In this document: one piece after another, positions 24,752 to 33,063 of the stretch
How the letters are laid out: each line of letters opens with the position of its first letter
How positions within the stretch are numbered: the first letter of the stretch is position 1
Assembly: GCF_016924145.1 (NCBI RefSeq)
Contig: NZ_JAFFZO010000018.1
Span: 66,524 to 100,558, forward strand
DNA: 34,035 nt
Source: Amphritea pacifica
Lineage (GTDB): Bacteria > Pseudomonadota > Gammaproteobacteria > Pseudomonadales > Balneatricaceae
Direction of reading: 5' to 3'
Position numbers and translations under genes: made by a program
The notes under the pieces: model-generated
Told to the model about the DNA's origin: nothing
The model's database searches: none
Seen by the model: the letters and a program-made list of their open reading frames with translations, nothing else

Positions 24752-26211
24752 CAATACACCTCATCCATTGGATAGATCGCTTCAGCGTAGAGCGCCAGTT
24801 CCTCAAGAATCCCTTTCTGGGACGGGTTCAGGTCTGGCTGCTGATACAGTTCGTTCAGTTTACTGAACAGTTCGGTCATGGTGAGATGACCGTTATTATC
24901 CGGCCCCAACAGGCGGCGTCGGCGAAACTCTTCCCAGCGTTCCCGCTCCTCCTCACTCAGAGTAAACGGATAGTTCCGGGCCCGATAACGCAGAAACATC
25001 TCTTCCAGACGGCTATCCTGAAACGCCAGCTCAAGGGTTCCAAGCTGCTGCGGATCAGTGGTTCTGATCAGCTCCATACTTCTCTTATCGGCATCACCGA
25101 AAAATCCGCCACTATAAAGCATATGATCAGGATCAAGATCATCCTCAAAACCGGACTCTGAAAACACCTCAGCAAGTTTCTGTTTCAGATCAGGACTGTT
25201 GCGCAACATCGCCAGATGAGTACGGCAGCTGTCTCCGGATATATTGAGACGTTCCGCCTCCACGGCCGTCAGCATCCCGGCAGGGGCGATCACCGGCGCT
25301 TTATTGGTGTGAATCTGCTTCACTGGGATCCGTTGTTCCCCCTCTGCCAGATCCTCAGCGCGGGTATAAAGCAGCCGACGAACCTCACCGGCCGGAAGCT
25401 CAAGCAGTGGCGTCGGATCACAGCGCAGATCAAATGCCAGTACAGCATTCTTATTCACCGGATGGATCGCCAGGGGAGCAACGATAGCGGCATTCCCCCA
25501 CTCTGCCGGGTACATCGACGAGATATGCAGTACCGGCTTCATGGTCATCACATCCAGCATCCCCTGAATGGTACGTTTATCCCGGTTATTCACCGCATAC
25601 TGATACAGCTTTGGCTGACGCTCTCTGACCAGACGAGCCATCGCAATAGTGGCATATACATCCGCTAAAGCATCGTGGGCATTACCATGATCGATACCAT
25701 TGGCTTTAGTCAGATCCTCCAGACGCATACTGGGGCGACCATCTTCATACTGTGGCCACTCAATACCCTCTGGCCGCAGCGCCCGGGTGAGTCGCAACAT
25801 ATCGATAATATCCCAGCGGGAACAGCCGTTCTGATACTCCCGGCCGTAGGGATCAAAGAAGTTACGATAAAGACTGTAGCGGGTAATCTCATCATCAAAA
25901 CGGATACTGTTATAACCCACGCCGCAGGTCCCCGGCCGGGCAAGCTGTTCATGCACAAGAGCCATAAACTCAGCTTCGCAATAGCCATCATGCAACGCTT
26001 TCTGCGGTGTAATGCCGGTAATCAGGCAGGCTTCCGGGTGGGGCAGGAGATCTTCAGCGGGTTTGCAATAGAACATCACCGGTTCGTCGATAATATTCAG
26101 CTCCTCATCGGTCCGGATACCGGCAAACTGCAGCGGACGGTCGCGCTTAGGGTCTGCACCAGAGGTTTCGTAGTCATGCCAGAAAAAAGTTGTGTTTGAA
26201 GATGCCGCCAT
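24751..26211 (-). CDS. sbcB: Exodeoxyribonuclease I
   Basis: A 486-residue 3'-to-5' exonuclease acting on single-stranded DNA in recombination and repair. DEDDh motifs are present: HDYETSG with Asp13 and Glu15, GYNSIRFDDEITRYSLYRNF, and NAHDALADVYATI carrying the catalytic His and Asp. The ExoI-specific SH3-like and C-terminal domains follow (LRNSPDLKQKL, YSGGFFGDADKRSME, FRYRARNYP-like segment FLRYRARNYPFTLSEEERERW). Length agrees with E. coli ExoI (475). AAGG precedes the ATG. It is divergent from the ychJ gene and coupled to the secreted-protein gene downstream. Confidence 0.95.
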   Translation of the reverse strand: MAASSNTTFFWHDYETSGADPKRDRPLQFAGIRTDEELNIIDEPVMFYCKPAEDLLPHPEACLITGITPQKALHDGYCEAEFMALVHEQLARPGTCGVGYNSIRFDDEITRYSLYRNFFDPYGREYQNGCSRWDIIDMLRLTRALRPEGIEWPQYEDGRPSMRLEDLTKANGIDHGNAHDALADVYATIAMARLVRERQPKLYQYAVNNRDKRTIQGMLDVMTMKPVLHISSMYPAEWGNAAIVAPLAIHPVNKNAVLAFDLRCDPTPLLELPAGEVRRLLYTRAEDLAEGEQRIPVKQIHTNKAPVIAPAGMLTAVEAERLNISGDSCRTHLAMLRNSPDLKQKLAEVFSESGFEDDLDPDHMLYSGGFFGDADKRSMELIRTTDPQQLGTLELAFQDSRLEEMFLRYRARNYPFTLSEEERERWEEFRRRRLLGPDNNGHLTMTELFSKLNELYQQPDLNPSQKGILEELALYAEAIYPMDEVY

Positions 26212-26298
26212 TCTATTCGCCTTAAAATCATTCGCCGTAGCGCCAATGATATCTGTATGGTTATGCTTTTGATCAATATGCTTATTCTTCCAGCCCCC

Positions 26299-26304
26299 TA
26301 TAAT
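26299..26304 (+). promoter_or_regulatory. -10 box for ychJ
   Basis: A consensus TATAAT 41 nt before the ychJ start codon. No convincing -35 box stands at 16-18 nt upstream, so an activator may be required. Confidence 0.4.
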
Positions 26305-26344
26305 AGCCTATTCATATCTGAATTCTATCTAAGCCGGGGCCCTT

Positions 26345-26776
26345 ATGCTTCATGACCACAAAGATATCACGCTAGCCTGCCCTTGTGGCTCAAATAAGCC
26401 ATTTTCGTTTTGCTGCGAACCAGCGATCGAGGGCCATAAGCCCGCCCCGACTGCAGAAGCGCTGATGCGTTCACGCTACACCGCTTTTGTCCTGGGCGCC
26501 GTAGATTACCTGATTAAAACGACGCTGCAGACACACCGTCAGCCGGATGATGCTGCACTGATCGCAGAACAGATAAAAGCCACCACCTGGACCGGCCTGA
26601 AAATTATCAGCACCGAAGCGGGCCAGGCAGACGATCAAAAGGGGGTGGTTGAGTTTATTGCGCATTTTGAAACGGCGGAACAGATAGCAGACCTGCACGA
26701 GCGCTCAAACTTTGAGAAACACGACAGTCACTGGTATTACGTAGACGGAGACGTTGAAATTCTGCCAAAAGAATAA
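26345..26776 (+). CDS. ychJ: YchJ family protein (N-terminal SEC-C motif only)
   Basis: A 143-residue cytoplasmic protein of the YchJ/UPF0225 family. An N-terminal SEC-C-like zinc motif is formed by Cys12, Cys14, Cys23 and Cys24 (CPCGSNKPFSFCC), followed by the family core ALMRSRYTAFVLGAVDYLIK, TWTGLKII, GVVEFIAHF and a terminal HERSNFEKHDSHWYYVDGD. E. coli YchJ carries a second SEC-C at the C-terminus; here the chain ends at EILPKE without it. The function is unknown. A 9 bp inverted repeat (26811-26819 with 26834-26842) follows the gene and may weakly terminate it. Confidence 0.88.
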   Translation: MLHDHKDITLACPCGSNKPFSFCCEPAIEGHKPAPTAEALMRSRYTAFVLGAVDYLIKTTLQTHRQPDDAALIAEQIKATTWTGLKIISTEAGQADDQKGVVEFIAHFETAEQIADLHERSNFEKHDSHWYYVDGDVEILPKE

Positions 26777-26810
26777 TTAAATTATCCCCTGAGAAGTCAC
26801 TGTAAAGCCC

Positions 26811-26842
26811 GGCAGACAAGCCAACAGCCTCAATTGTCTGCC
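26811..26842. terminator. Hairpin downstream of ychJ
   Basis: GGCAGACAA (26811-26819) and TTGTCTGCC (26834-26842) are perfect reverse complements around a 14 nt loop. The T-rich stretch that follows starts ~10 nt later, so termination would be weak. Confidence 0.4.
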
Positions 26843-26960
26843 CAGGGCAACACTTTTCTTTTCTGTCAAGGCTTTTCCTGCACGGCTAAGAGCCGTTAGA
26901 ATATGACCACCTGGCCACAGGCACCGTTGTATATATAGTGGCCCTTGCAGGATCGATGTA

Positions 26961-29615
26961 ATGTTTGCGAAGTTTTTCAAACCCCGTTGGAAACACAATA
27001 AAGCCACAGTCCGCATCCGGGCAGTTCACCGGCTGAGCCCAGGCAAAACTGAGCACTGTGAAGTACTCGCCCGGCTTGCCCGTCAGGATCAGAGTATCGA
27101 AGTCCGGCTGGCTGCAGTTGAAAAAATTGCGGCACCTGAACTTCTGTCAGATATTCTGACCCATGATATCAATCCGGATATTCGCAGAAGTGCCGCTAAA
27201 CGGATCTGCGAAGTGATTCTGGATCCGTCCTACACCCACAGTCAACAAAGCGAATGCCTGAACTATCTCCACGATGAGAATATGCTCGCCCATATTGCCC
27301 TGAATAGCGACAGACCCGATATTCAGCAACAAGCTATCCAGCGTGTCAGCGATCAGCACTGCCTCAGCTCACTGGCAATCAACGGTAACAGCACACAACT
27401 GCGTCAGGCCGCCGCCGAAAAACTTCACTCGCCAGAGCTATTGGAACAAACCCTTAAAGCGATTAAGGGGCGTGATAAATCGGTTTTCAGAATTATCCGT
27501 AACAAACAGCAACAGCTGCAGGAAGCCGCCCGTCACCAGGAGCAGATTCTGCTGCGCAAAGAGGAGTTGCTCTGTAGTCTTGAACAGTTGAGCCGAACAG
27601 AACATTTCCCATTATACGGTGCCAAACTCGAAGCCCTCTGCCAACAGTGGAATAGCCTGGATGAGGTTACAGATGCAGATATTGATAAACGCTATTCCGG
27701 GCTTGTAGAACTGTGCCAGAAAACCCTGTCTGTGGAGCAGGAACGGTGTCATCAGATTGAAGAAAAGCAGCAGCAGGCAGAGGCTGAAGCGCAACAGAAC
27801 CGGGCCCTGTTACAGAAACTTGAGGACACCCTGCATCGCTGTACCACGCTGATCTGCGGTGAACACTTCTGCAAAGCGGATCTGGACGCGGAACAGGCTT
27901 GCTGGGATCAGACCTGCGAACAGCTTGAAAACGCAACAACACCGAGGTTCAGACAGTTATCAGAACGCTTTAAGCGCTATCAGCACACCGGCCGCCAGTG
28001 GCTGGAACTCGGTGATGAGATTTCAGGATTGTTAGATCGCGGATTATCCGGCGACACTGATCGCGCCGGCCTCCAACAGCAACTGCATCAACTTGACCGG
28101 TTGAATCAACAGCTGAACTGGCCTGAAGAGATCAGACGCCCTGCCTTGCTACAAGCAGTAGAACAACAGCGCAGTAACATCCTTGAACAACTGAGCCAGT
28201 TGAAACTTGAACAACAGCACTGCAGTCAGGATCTCGCAGAACTGCTCGACTCTCTGGAACAGCAGATAGAAGCAGGTCAGGTTAAACACGCCTGCCAGTT
28301 GGAACAGCAGGCTGAAACGCAGCTAAGCGGGATGAATGGCACCACCCCCAAGCATCTTCTGCAACGTCATAAGAGTCTGCTCGCACGCCTGGCGGAATTG
28401 AAAAACTGGCAGGGGTTTGCCGTCTCGGCTAAGAAGGAACAGCTTTGCGAAGCGATGGAAGCGCTGATTGACAGTGCAATTGAGCCTCCCCTGCTGGCAA
28501 AGCAGATTCATACACTTCAGGGACAGTGGAAGCAGCTCGACAGCGATGATCCACTTCATTCCCATAAGACCTGGCAGCGTTTTAAAACAGCCGCGGATCA
28601 GGCATATGCGCCTTGTGAACAGTACTTCCGACAACAGAAACAGCAGCGTACGGATAACCTCAGTAAACGTAAGCAACTGGTAACTGAGCTGAGCGATTTC
28701 CTCGGGCAGATAGATTGGCAACAACCTGACTGGTCCCTGATCGATCAGGTCAGCCGCACCGCGAAACGGGAGTGGAAAGCATATGCGCCGGTGGACCGGA
28801 CACCGGGCCGCCAGGTGCAAACCGAGTTCAATGCGCTGCTTAAGCAGCTGGATAACAAGATTGCCGCCCACCGGGAACAGGTCGCTGATGAAAAACGATC
28901 CCTGCTGGAACAGGCACAGCAACTGGTTACTGATGAGGATTCCCACGCAGCTGCCAGTCAGATCAGAGAGCTGCAAAAACGCTGGAAAGAGGCGGGCAAT
29001 ACATTCCACAGTCTGGAACGCCAGCTCTGGCCCGACTTCCGTAAAGCCTGTAATGAGGTGTTTGAAAACCTCAATCGAAGCAGACAGAGTGAGAAAAAAC
29101 ACACTCAGGAAGATCAACCTGTTCCGTCACTCACAGAAAGCAGATCCTATCAGGCTCTGTTACAACGGATTGAACTGTGTGATCAACTGGAAAACTTTAT
29201 CAATGACGGCACATTGGATCAGTTAGCGCTCGATGAAATTCAATCGGTCTGGGAGCAGTGCGATCCGGCTGATGATTATTTCGAAGCGCTGATACAAGCC
29301 CGATACGAACTGCTGCTGGAACTGATTTCAGGCCGTATGGAGATGCAGGAACTGCTGACTCTGACAGAGAAAGCCTTGCGACAACTCTGTATCCGACTGG
29401 AGATACTGCTGGGGCTGGACTCTCCGGAGCAGGATCATACACTGCGGATGGAATACCAGATGGACCGGCTGCAGAAAGCATTGGAGCAACGCCAGACCTC
29501 CGACAACAGCAGCGACCTTAAACTGTTGGAACTGGAGTGGCAGTGTCAGCCCTTTACCCTGCAACATGAAGCACTGCAGATCCGCTTCTATAGCAACCTT
29601 CAGCAAGCAGGTTAA
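26961..29615 (+). CDS. DUF349 domain protein with HEAT-like N-terminus
   Basis: An 884-residue cytoplasmic protein that is mostly alpha-helical and very rich in Gln, Glu and Leu. Residues ~15-190 are HEAT-like degenerate repeats (VRIRAVHRLSP, EVRLAAVEKIAAPELLSDIL, IRRSAAKRICEVILD). Residues ~180-300 form long coiled coils. The rest holds several DUF349 helical units, recognised by a repeating LxxxWK pattern (LQGQWKQLDSDDP, AKREWKAYAPVDR, LQKRWKEAGNTFH). Long DUF349 proteins of this design occur in Pseudomonas relatives and have no assigned function. AGGA precedes the ATG. It ends at a strong bidirectional terminator and converges on phaB. Confidence 0.85.
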   Translation: MFAKFFKPRWKHNKATVRIRAVHRLSPGKTEHCEVLARLARQDQSIEVRLAAVEKIAAPELLSDILTHDINPDIRRSAAKRICEVILDPSYTHSQQSECLNYLHDENMLAHIALNSDRPDIQQQAIQRVSDQHCLSSLAINGNSTQLRQAAAEKLHSPELLEQTLKAIKGRDKSVFRIIRNKQQQLQEAARHQEQILLRKEELLCSLEQLSRTEHFPLYGAKLEALCQQWNSLDEVTDADIDKRYSGLVELCQKTLSVEQERCHQIEEKQQQAEAEAQQNRALLQKLEDTLHRCTTLICGEHFCKADLDAEQACWDQTCEQLENATTPRFRQLSERFKRYQHTGRQWLELGDEISGLLDRGLSGDTDRAGLQQQLHQLDRLNQQLNWPEEIRRPALLQAVEQQRSNILEQLSQLKLEQQHCSQDLAELLDSLEQQIEAGQVKHACQLEQQAETQLSGMNGTTPKHLLQRHKSLLARLAELKNWQGFAVSAKKEQLCEAMEALIDSAIEPPLLAKQIHTLQGQWKQLDSDDPLHSHKTWQRFKTAADQAYAPCEQYFRQQKQQRTDNLSKRKQLVTELSDFLGQIDWQQPDWSLIDQVSRTAKREWKAYAPVDRTPGRQVQTEFNALLKQLDNKIAAHREQVADEKRSLLEQAQQLVTDEDSHAAASQIRELQKRWKEAGNTFHSLERQLWPDFRKACNEVFENLNRSRQSEKKHTQEDQPVPSLTESRSYQALLQRIELCDQLENFINDGTLDQLALDEIQSVWEQCDPADDYFEALIQARYELLLELISGRMEMQELLTLTEKALRQLCIRLEILLGLDSPEQDHTLRMEYQMDRLQKALEQRQTSDNSSDLKLLELEWQCQPFTLQHEALQIRFYSNLQQAG

Positions 29616-29650
29616 TTGCCCTGCAGGGTTAAAACACTTGTTAACGTAAC

Positions 29651-29679
29651 AAAAAAACCCGCATCTGCGGGTTTTTTTT
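29651..29679. terminator. Bidirectional terminator between DUF349 gene and phaB
   Basis: An A7 run and CCCGC (29658-29662) pair with GCGGG (29667-29671) and a T8 run around ATCT. Its symmetry lets it serve both converging genes. Confidence 0.93.
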
Positions 29680-29694
29680 CACGCTGAAGACAGC

Positions 29695-30444
29695 TTACGA
29701 CATGTGCTGACCACCGTTGATAGAGAAGTCTGATCCAGTTACATAACCACAGTCATCGCTGGCCAGATACGCAACCGCCTTGCCAATCTCCGAAGGCTCA
29801 CCAAGACGACCGACAGGTACCTGACGAATGATCTTTTCCAGTACCTCTTCAGGGATTTTAGCAACCATCGGTGTCATGACATAACCTGGAGAAACCGTAT
29901 TCACAGTTACACCTTTAGCCGCAACTTCCTGCGCCAGCGCTTTAGTGAAACCGTGAATACCTGCTTTAGCAGCGGAGTAGTTACACTGACCAAACTGACC
30001 TTTCTGAGCATTAACAGATGAGATATTGATAACACGTCCCCAGCCTTTATCCAGCATCGGATTGATCACCAGGCGGGTCATATGGAACATAGAGTCCAGG
30101 TTAGCGGACAGTACTTCGTTCCACTGTTCCCAGCTCATCTTGCGGAAGGTACCATCACGGGTGATACCCGCGTTGTTTACCAGAATATCAACTGTGCCAC
30201 CGGCTACTTCTTCAACCGTCTTAATACAGGCAGCACATGACTCTTCATCGGTAACATCACCATAGGCTACAAGGATATCGTAACCATCCGCTTTCTGCTC
30301 TTCCTGCCAGGCTTTTGCTTTTTCGTGGTTACCACCAGAGTTATAACCCGCTACCACTTTAATACCTGCGTCGGCTAATGCGCGACAGATAGCGGTACCA
30401 ATACCACCTGTACCACCTGTTACCAGAGCAATTTTTTGTGTCAT
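29695..30444 (-). CDS. phaB: Acetoacetyl-CoA reductase
   Basis: A 249-residue short-chain dehydrogenase of the PhaB type, reducing acetoacetyl-CoA to (R)-3-hydroxybutyryl-CoA for polyhydroxyalkanoate synthesis. The NADP-binding motif is GGTGGIG (10-16), NNAG lies at 90-93, and the catalytic residues are Ser142 or Ser143, Tyr156 and Lys160 (CNYSAAKAG). PhaB-type signatures include GITRDGTFRKMSWEQWNEVL, SVNAQKGQFGQ.NYS and PGYVMTPMVAKIPEEVL; these also occur in FabG-like paralogues, but the overall match favours PhaB. AAGGGG lies upstream of the ATG. phaA and phaC are not within the window. The upstream region carries a 9 bp tandem repeat. Confidence 0.92.
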   Translation of the reverse strand: MTQKIALVTGGTGGIGTAICRALADAGIKVVAGYNSGGNHEKAKAWQEEQKADGYDILVAYGDVTDEESCAACIKTVEEVAGGTVDILVNNAGITRDGTFRKMSWEQWNEVLSANLDSMFHMTRLVINPMLDKGWGRVINISSVNAQKGQFGQCNYSAAKAGIHGFTKALAQEVAAKGVTVNTVSPGYVMTPMVAKIPEEVLEKIIRQVPVGRLGEPSEIGKAVAYLASDDCGYVTGSDFSINGGQHMS

Positions 30445-30500
30445 GCTCGCGTCCCCTTTGCTTCTTGAGATTTGTTTTTTCGAATTGTAGTTATAGTTTT

Positions 30501-30536
30501 GTATTTTTTGTATTTTTTGTATTTTTTGTATTTTTT
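30501..30536. repeat. 9-bp tandem repeat, four copies, upstream of phaB
   Basis: The unit GTATTTTTT occurs four times in perfect tandem, with a partial unit (GTTTT) just before it. It lies 57 to 92 nt upstream of the phaB start codon. On the phaB strand this reads as spaced A6 tracts followed by TAC. The period is close to a helical turn, so the segment may be bent and may act as an UP-element-like sequence. Copy number may vary by slippage. Confidence 0.85.
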
Positions 30537-30658
30537 AAGATGATATATCTATCAGCGAACAGGCGTAATATGACTTTCGTTTAGTAGGTCTATTAGCAGG
30601 CCGGTTTCGCTGTGAAAGAGTACTGTGTCTCTGTTACAACGTTAAGACAAGATACAAC

Positions 30659-32008
30659 TTATTTAAGCGTTGTCAAAGGATTAAGACTGTTCAGGTGGCG
30701 CTGCATCCACCTGAACGCCATTGTTGCAGTGCACATATTTGCAATAACAAACGCTACAAACATCCCCTCCAGCCCTGCCAGGTAATTCCCCAGATAACCG
30801 CAGGGGACATAGAGAATGAACAGACGAAAAACACTGATACGCATCGCTTTCATAGGTTGATGAACCGCATTAAAACTTGAAGCGGTGAGAAAAGTGACTG
30901 CCTGAAAACCAAACCCCAGAGGGACAATCAGAATCCATAAACTGATCAGATTAATCACCTCTGCCTGATCACTAAAAAGTGCACCGATCCCCCCGGCAAA
31001 GATAAATAAAATAATATAAATCAATGTTTGCCAGAGCAAAGCAAACCGGACGGCACTCAGGTAGGCCGCCCGCACCCGCACTACTTGCCCACGGCCAAAG
31101 TTCTGACTTATGAAAGGGGGCAGCGTCATAGAGAGCGCCAGGTTCGCCAGCAGCGAAAGCGATTCCAGCCGGTTTCCGACACCAAACGCAGCCACCGCCT
31201 CAGGCCCGTGGGTTGCCACAACCGCCGTCATAATCGCAGCAGCTATCGGTGTCATCATATTGGAAAGGGCCGCAGGAAAACCGATTTTCATCACCATCAG
31301 CCAATGCTGCGTCGCAACAGACAGGGATTCGATTCTTAACACCAGCAAGCCTTTGCGCAGATATAAATTTGCCAGCGCAGCCGCGGCAGCAATTCCCCAG
31401 GCAATCAGACTGGCAATGGCTGCGCCCTGAATTCCCAAAGCAGGGAGCGGCCCCCAGCCAAAGATCAGCAGCGGGTCCAGCAGTAGATTCATCACTGAGG
31501 AAAACCCCATCAGCATCGCTGGCGTGCGGGTATCGCCACTGGCACGCAGAGAACTGTTGGACACCATGATCAGAACGTAGAAAACCGAACCAAAAAACCA
31601 TACCGACATATAGCTGTGAATATAGGGCATCAAGGTATCCCCTGCTCCCAGAAGCCGGAAAAGTGGATCGATAAACAGTACGAAGAATGAAGCAATCAAC
31701 ACCATCAGCAGTGTCGTCAGTAGCAGGTTATCCGTGGTCAGTTGGCGTGCACCACTGGCATTGCCTGATCCGATTAAACGGGCGATTGTGGCTGAGGTAC
31801 CGACACTCAGGCCAATAGAGAGACTGATCACCGTGAACGAGACCGGAAAGGTGAAACCCAGCGCGGCCAGAGGTTCAGTCCCCAGCCGGCTGACAAAATA
31901 ACTATCCGCCACATTGAACAGCATCAGGCTGACGATGCCGAGCATCATCGGCAGTGTCATTTTAATCAGCGTTGGGCGGATTTCACCATTGAGAAGATCA
32001 GGCTTCAC
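30659..32008 (-). CDS. MATE-family efflux transporter
   Basis: A 449-residue inner-membrane antiporter with about twelve transmembrane helices in two six-helix halves. Typical stretches are LIKMTLPMMLGIVSLMLFNV at the start, DSYFVSRLGTEPLAALGFTF, GSGNASGARQLTTDNLL and, in the second half, AALSNMMTPIAAAIMTAVVA. MATE proteins export drugs or metabolites with sodium or proton coupling; the substrate and ion cannot be told. No regulator gene is adjacent. It lies between phaB and the meta-cleavage genes on the same strand, with gaps of 214 nt and 126 nt, and is probably separately expressed. Confidence 0.93.
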   Translation of the reverse strand: MKPDLLNGEIRPTLIKMTLPMMLGIVSLMLFNVADSYFVSRLGTEPLAALGFTFPVSFTVISLSIGLSVGTSATIARLIGSGNASGARQLTTDNLLLTTLLMVLIASFFVLFIDPLFRLLGAGDTLMPYIHSYMSVWFFGSVFYVLIMVSNSSLRASGDTRTPAMLMGFSSVMNLLLDPLLIFGWGPLPALGIQGAAIASLIAWGIAAAAALANLYLRKGLLVLRIESLSVATQHWLMVMKIGFPAALSNMMTPIAAAIMTAVVATHGPEAVAAFGVGNRLESLSLLANLALSMTLPPFISQNFGRGQVVRVRAAYLSAVRFALLWQTLIYIILFIFAGGIGALFSDQAEVINLISLWILIVPLGFGFQAVTFLTASSFNAVHQPMKAMRISVFRLFILYVPCGYLGNYLAGLEGMFVAFVIANMCTATMAFRWMQRHLNSLNPLTTLK

Positions 32009-32100
32009 GATTTAACGGGGCTCATTTAGCTTGGGGAGAAGTGAAAGCCCATGATAACACCGCGACAGCGGTTTATTGACCCGGAAAAACAAAGGGATAT

Positions 32101-32125
32101 AAAAAAGCCCCCGGCAGGAGGCTTA
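32101..32125 (-). terminator. Terminator of the meta-cleavage operon
   Basis: Read on the reverse strand, AGCCTCC pairs with GGGGGCT (one wobble) around TGCC, followed by six T residues. It lies 10 nt after the tautomerase stop and closes the operon before the MATE gene. Confidence 0.85.
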
Positions 32126-32134
32126 CAAGGCAAC

Positions 32135-32326
32135 TTACTTACCAAGCGTCTTGGCTGACTGTCCGCCGATGCCAAAATGCTGCTTTGGCACTTCGTAAAT
32201 TAATACCCGGACACTCTCTTTCGGCGCGTCCAGAGAACGGGCAATCGCTTCACTGACTTCGTTTATCATCCGCTCTTTCTGCTCGTCAGAGCGGCCTTCC
32301 ATCATACTAATAGAGACTATTGGCAT
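32135..32326 (-). CDS. dmpI: 4-oxalocrotonate tautomerase
   Basis: A 63-residue subunit that interconverts 2-hydroxymuconate and 4-oxalocrotonate in catechol meta-cleavage. After removal of Met, the catalytic Pro1 is exposed (PIVSISMMEGRS). With Pro1 as residue 1, Arg11, Arg39 and Phe50 stand exactly at the positions used by the characterised enzyme. The length matches the usual 62-residue hexameric form. ATG at 32326 gives the required Pro1; an in-frame GTG one codon upstream would block it. It is the last gene of the operon and is followed by a terminator. DmpI and XylH are equivalent names; the choice follows the adjacent Dmp-like genes. Confidence 0.93.
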   Translation of the reverse strand: MPIVSISMMEGRSDEQKERMINEVSEAIARSLDAPKESVRVLIYEVPKQHFGIGGQSAKTLGK

Positions 32327-32366
32327 CACACCATCCTTATTTATAAAACAGTCCTTTCTTTAGTGC

Positions 32367-32948
32367 TTACTTAAATAACCATCCTTTCAACAGACGGGTC
32401 ACTCTGGGCATAACCAGATAGGTCATCAGCAATACCTGAAGGGTTACAATTATTGCGGTTTTTAACCAGAGATCAACGCCACTAAGGTAGGGCCCCAGAC
32501 TCAGGTTGATCGCCATAATCAGTACATAGACCACCGCAATCAAAACCAGCGCCATCTTATGTGGTGAAGGGTGTTTATTAACTGGCAACTCCGGAAGATC
32601 AAACCAGAATTCAAGACCAGTTCCCCGCTGTACCTCGGCCTCCCCCTCAATCAGAGGAGCAAGCTTATCAAGCCACTGTTTTCGCAGTTCCGAGGACTCC
32701 CATTTTTCACAGTTTTCATAACTGTCAAAGCGGTAGATCAGCACATAACGGTTCCCTGTTGACGCTGAAGGGCGCAGCACATTACTGCCCTGATGCCCTG
32801 GATATTCTGAGGCGGCTTCAATGACCCCGGAGATCCAGGCTTCATAGTCAACCTCAAAACCGGGCTTTACTTTTCGGGAGATACTCACAGTCACCGGGCC
32901 TTCCTGTCCCGGCTCCGTCAGTTGACTCTGAATGCAGCTATCCGCCAT
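32367..32948 (-). CDS. ABM-domain protein with two C-terminal membrane helices
   Basis: A 193-residue protein. Residues ~17-105 resemble an antibiotic biosynthesis monooxygenase (ABM, ferredoxin-like) domain: VTVSISRKVKPGFEVDYEAW, the GHQGSNVLRP segment and RYVLIYRFDSYENCEKW. Two hydrophobic helices follow (~131-152 MALVLIAVVYVLIMAINLSL and ~162-183), with a basic tail. Similar fusions are known in bacteria without assigned function. The ABM domain is probably cytoplasmic. It sits between the decarboxylase and tautomerase genes, 41 nt upstream of the latter. AGAGGT precedes its ATG. Nothing in the known pathway calls for a membrane-bound ABM protein, so its role there is open. Confidence 0.8.
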   Translation of the reverse strand: MADSCIQSQLTEPGQEGPVTVSISRKVKPGFEVDYEAWISGVIEAASEYPGHQGSNVLRPSASTGNRYVLIYRFDSYENCEKWESSELRKQWLDKLAPLIEGEAEVQRGTGLEFWFDLPELPVNKHPSPHKMALVLIAVVYVLIMAINLSLGPYLSGVDLWLKTAIIVTLQVLLMTYLVMPRVTRLLKGWLFK

Positions 32949-32959
32949 GATTTACCTCT

Positions 32960-32992
32960 AAAAAATAAAGCAGCCCATCATCAGGGCTGCTT
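32960..32992 (-). terminator. Hairpin with T-run inside the meta-cleavage operon
   Basis: AGCAGCCC (32969-32976) pairs perfectly with GGGCTGCT (32984-32991). On the reverse strand the stem is followed by TTTATTTTT. This is an intrinsic-terminator shape located after the decarboxylase gene and 12 nt before the ABM gene start, its T-run lying next to the ABM ribosome site. It may reduce expression of the last two genes. Confidence 0.75.
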
Positions 32993-33063
32993 CGGGTCTT
33001 GCTGATTACACGCTTTGCTTAAAGATCAGCCTGATTAATCATAAATGATCAGACCCAGCGGTC

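Noticed and set aside
28323-29117. 264-codon reverse frame inside the DUF349 gene
   Set aside because: Antisense shadow produced by the Gln/Leu-rich composition of the forward gene; no domain is visible in it.
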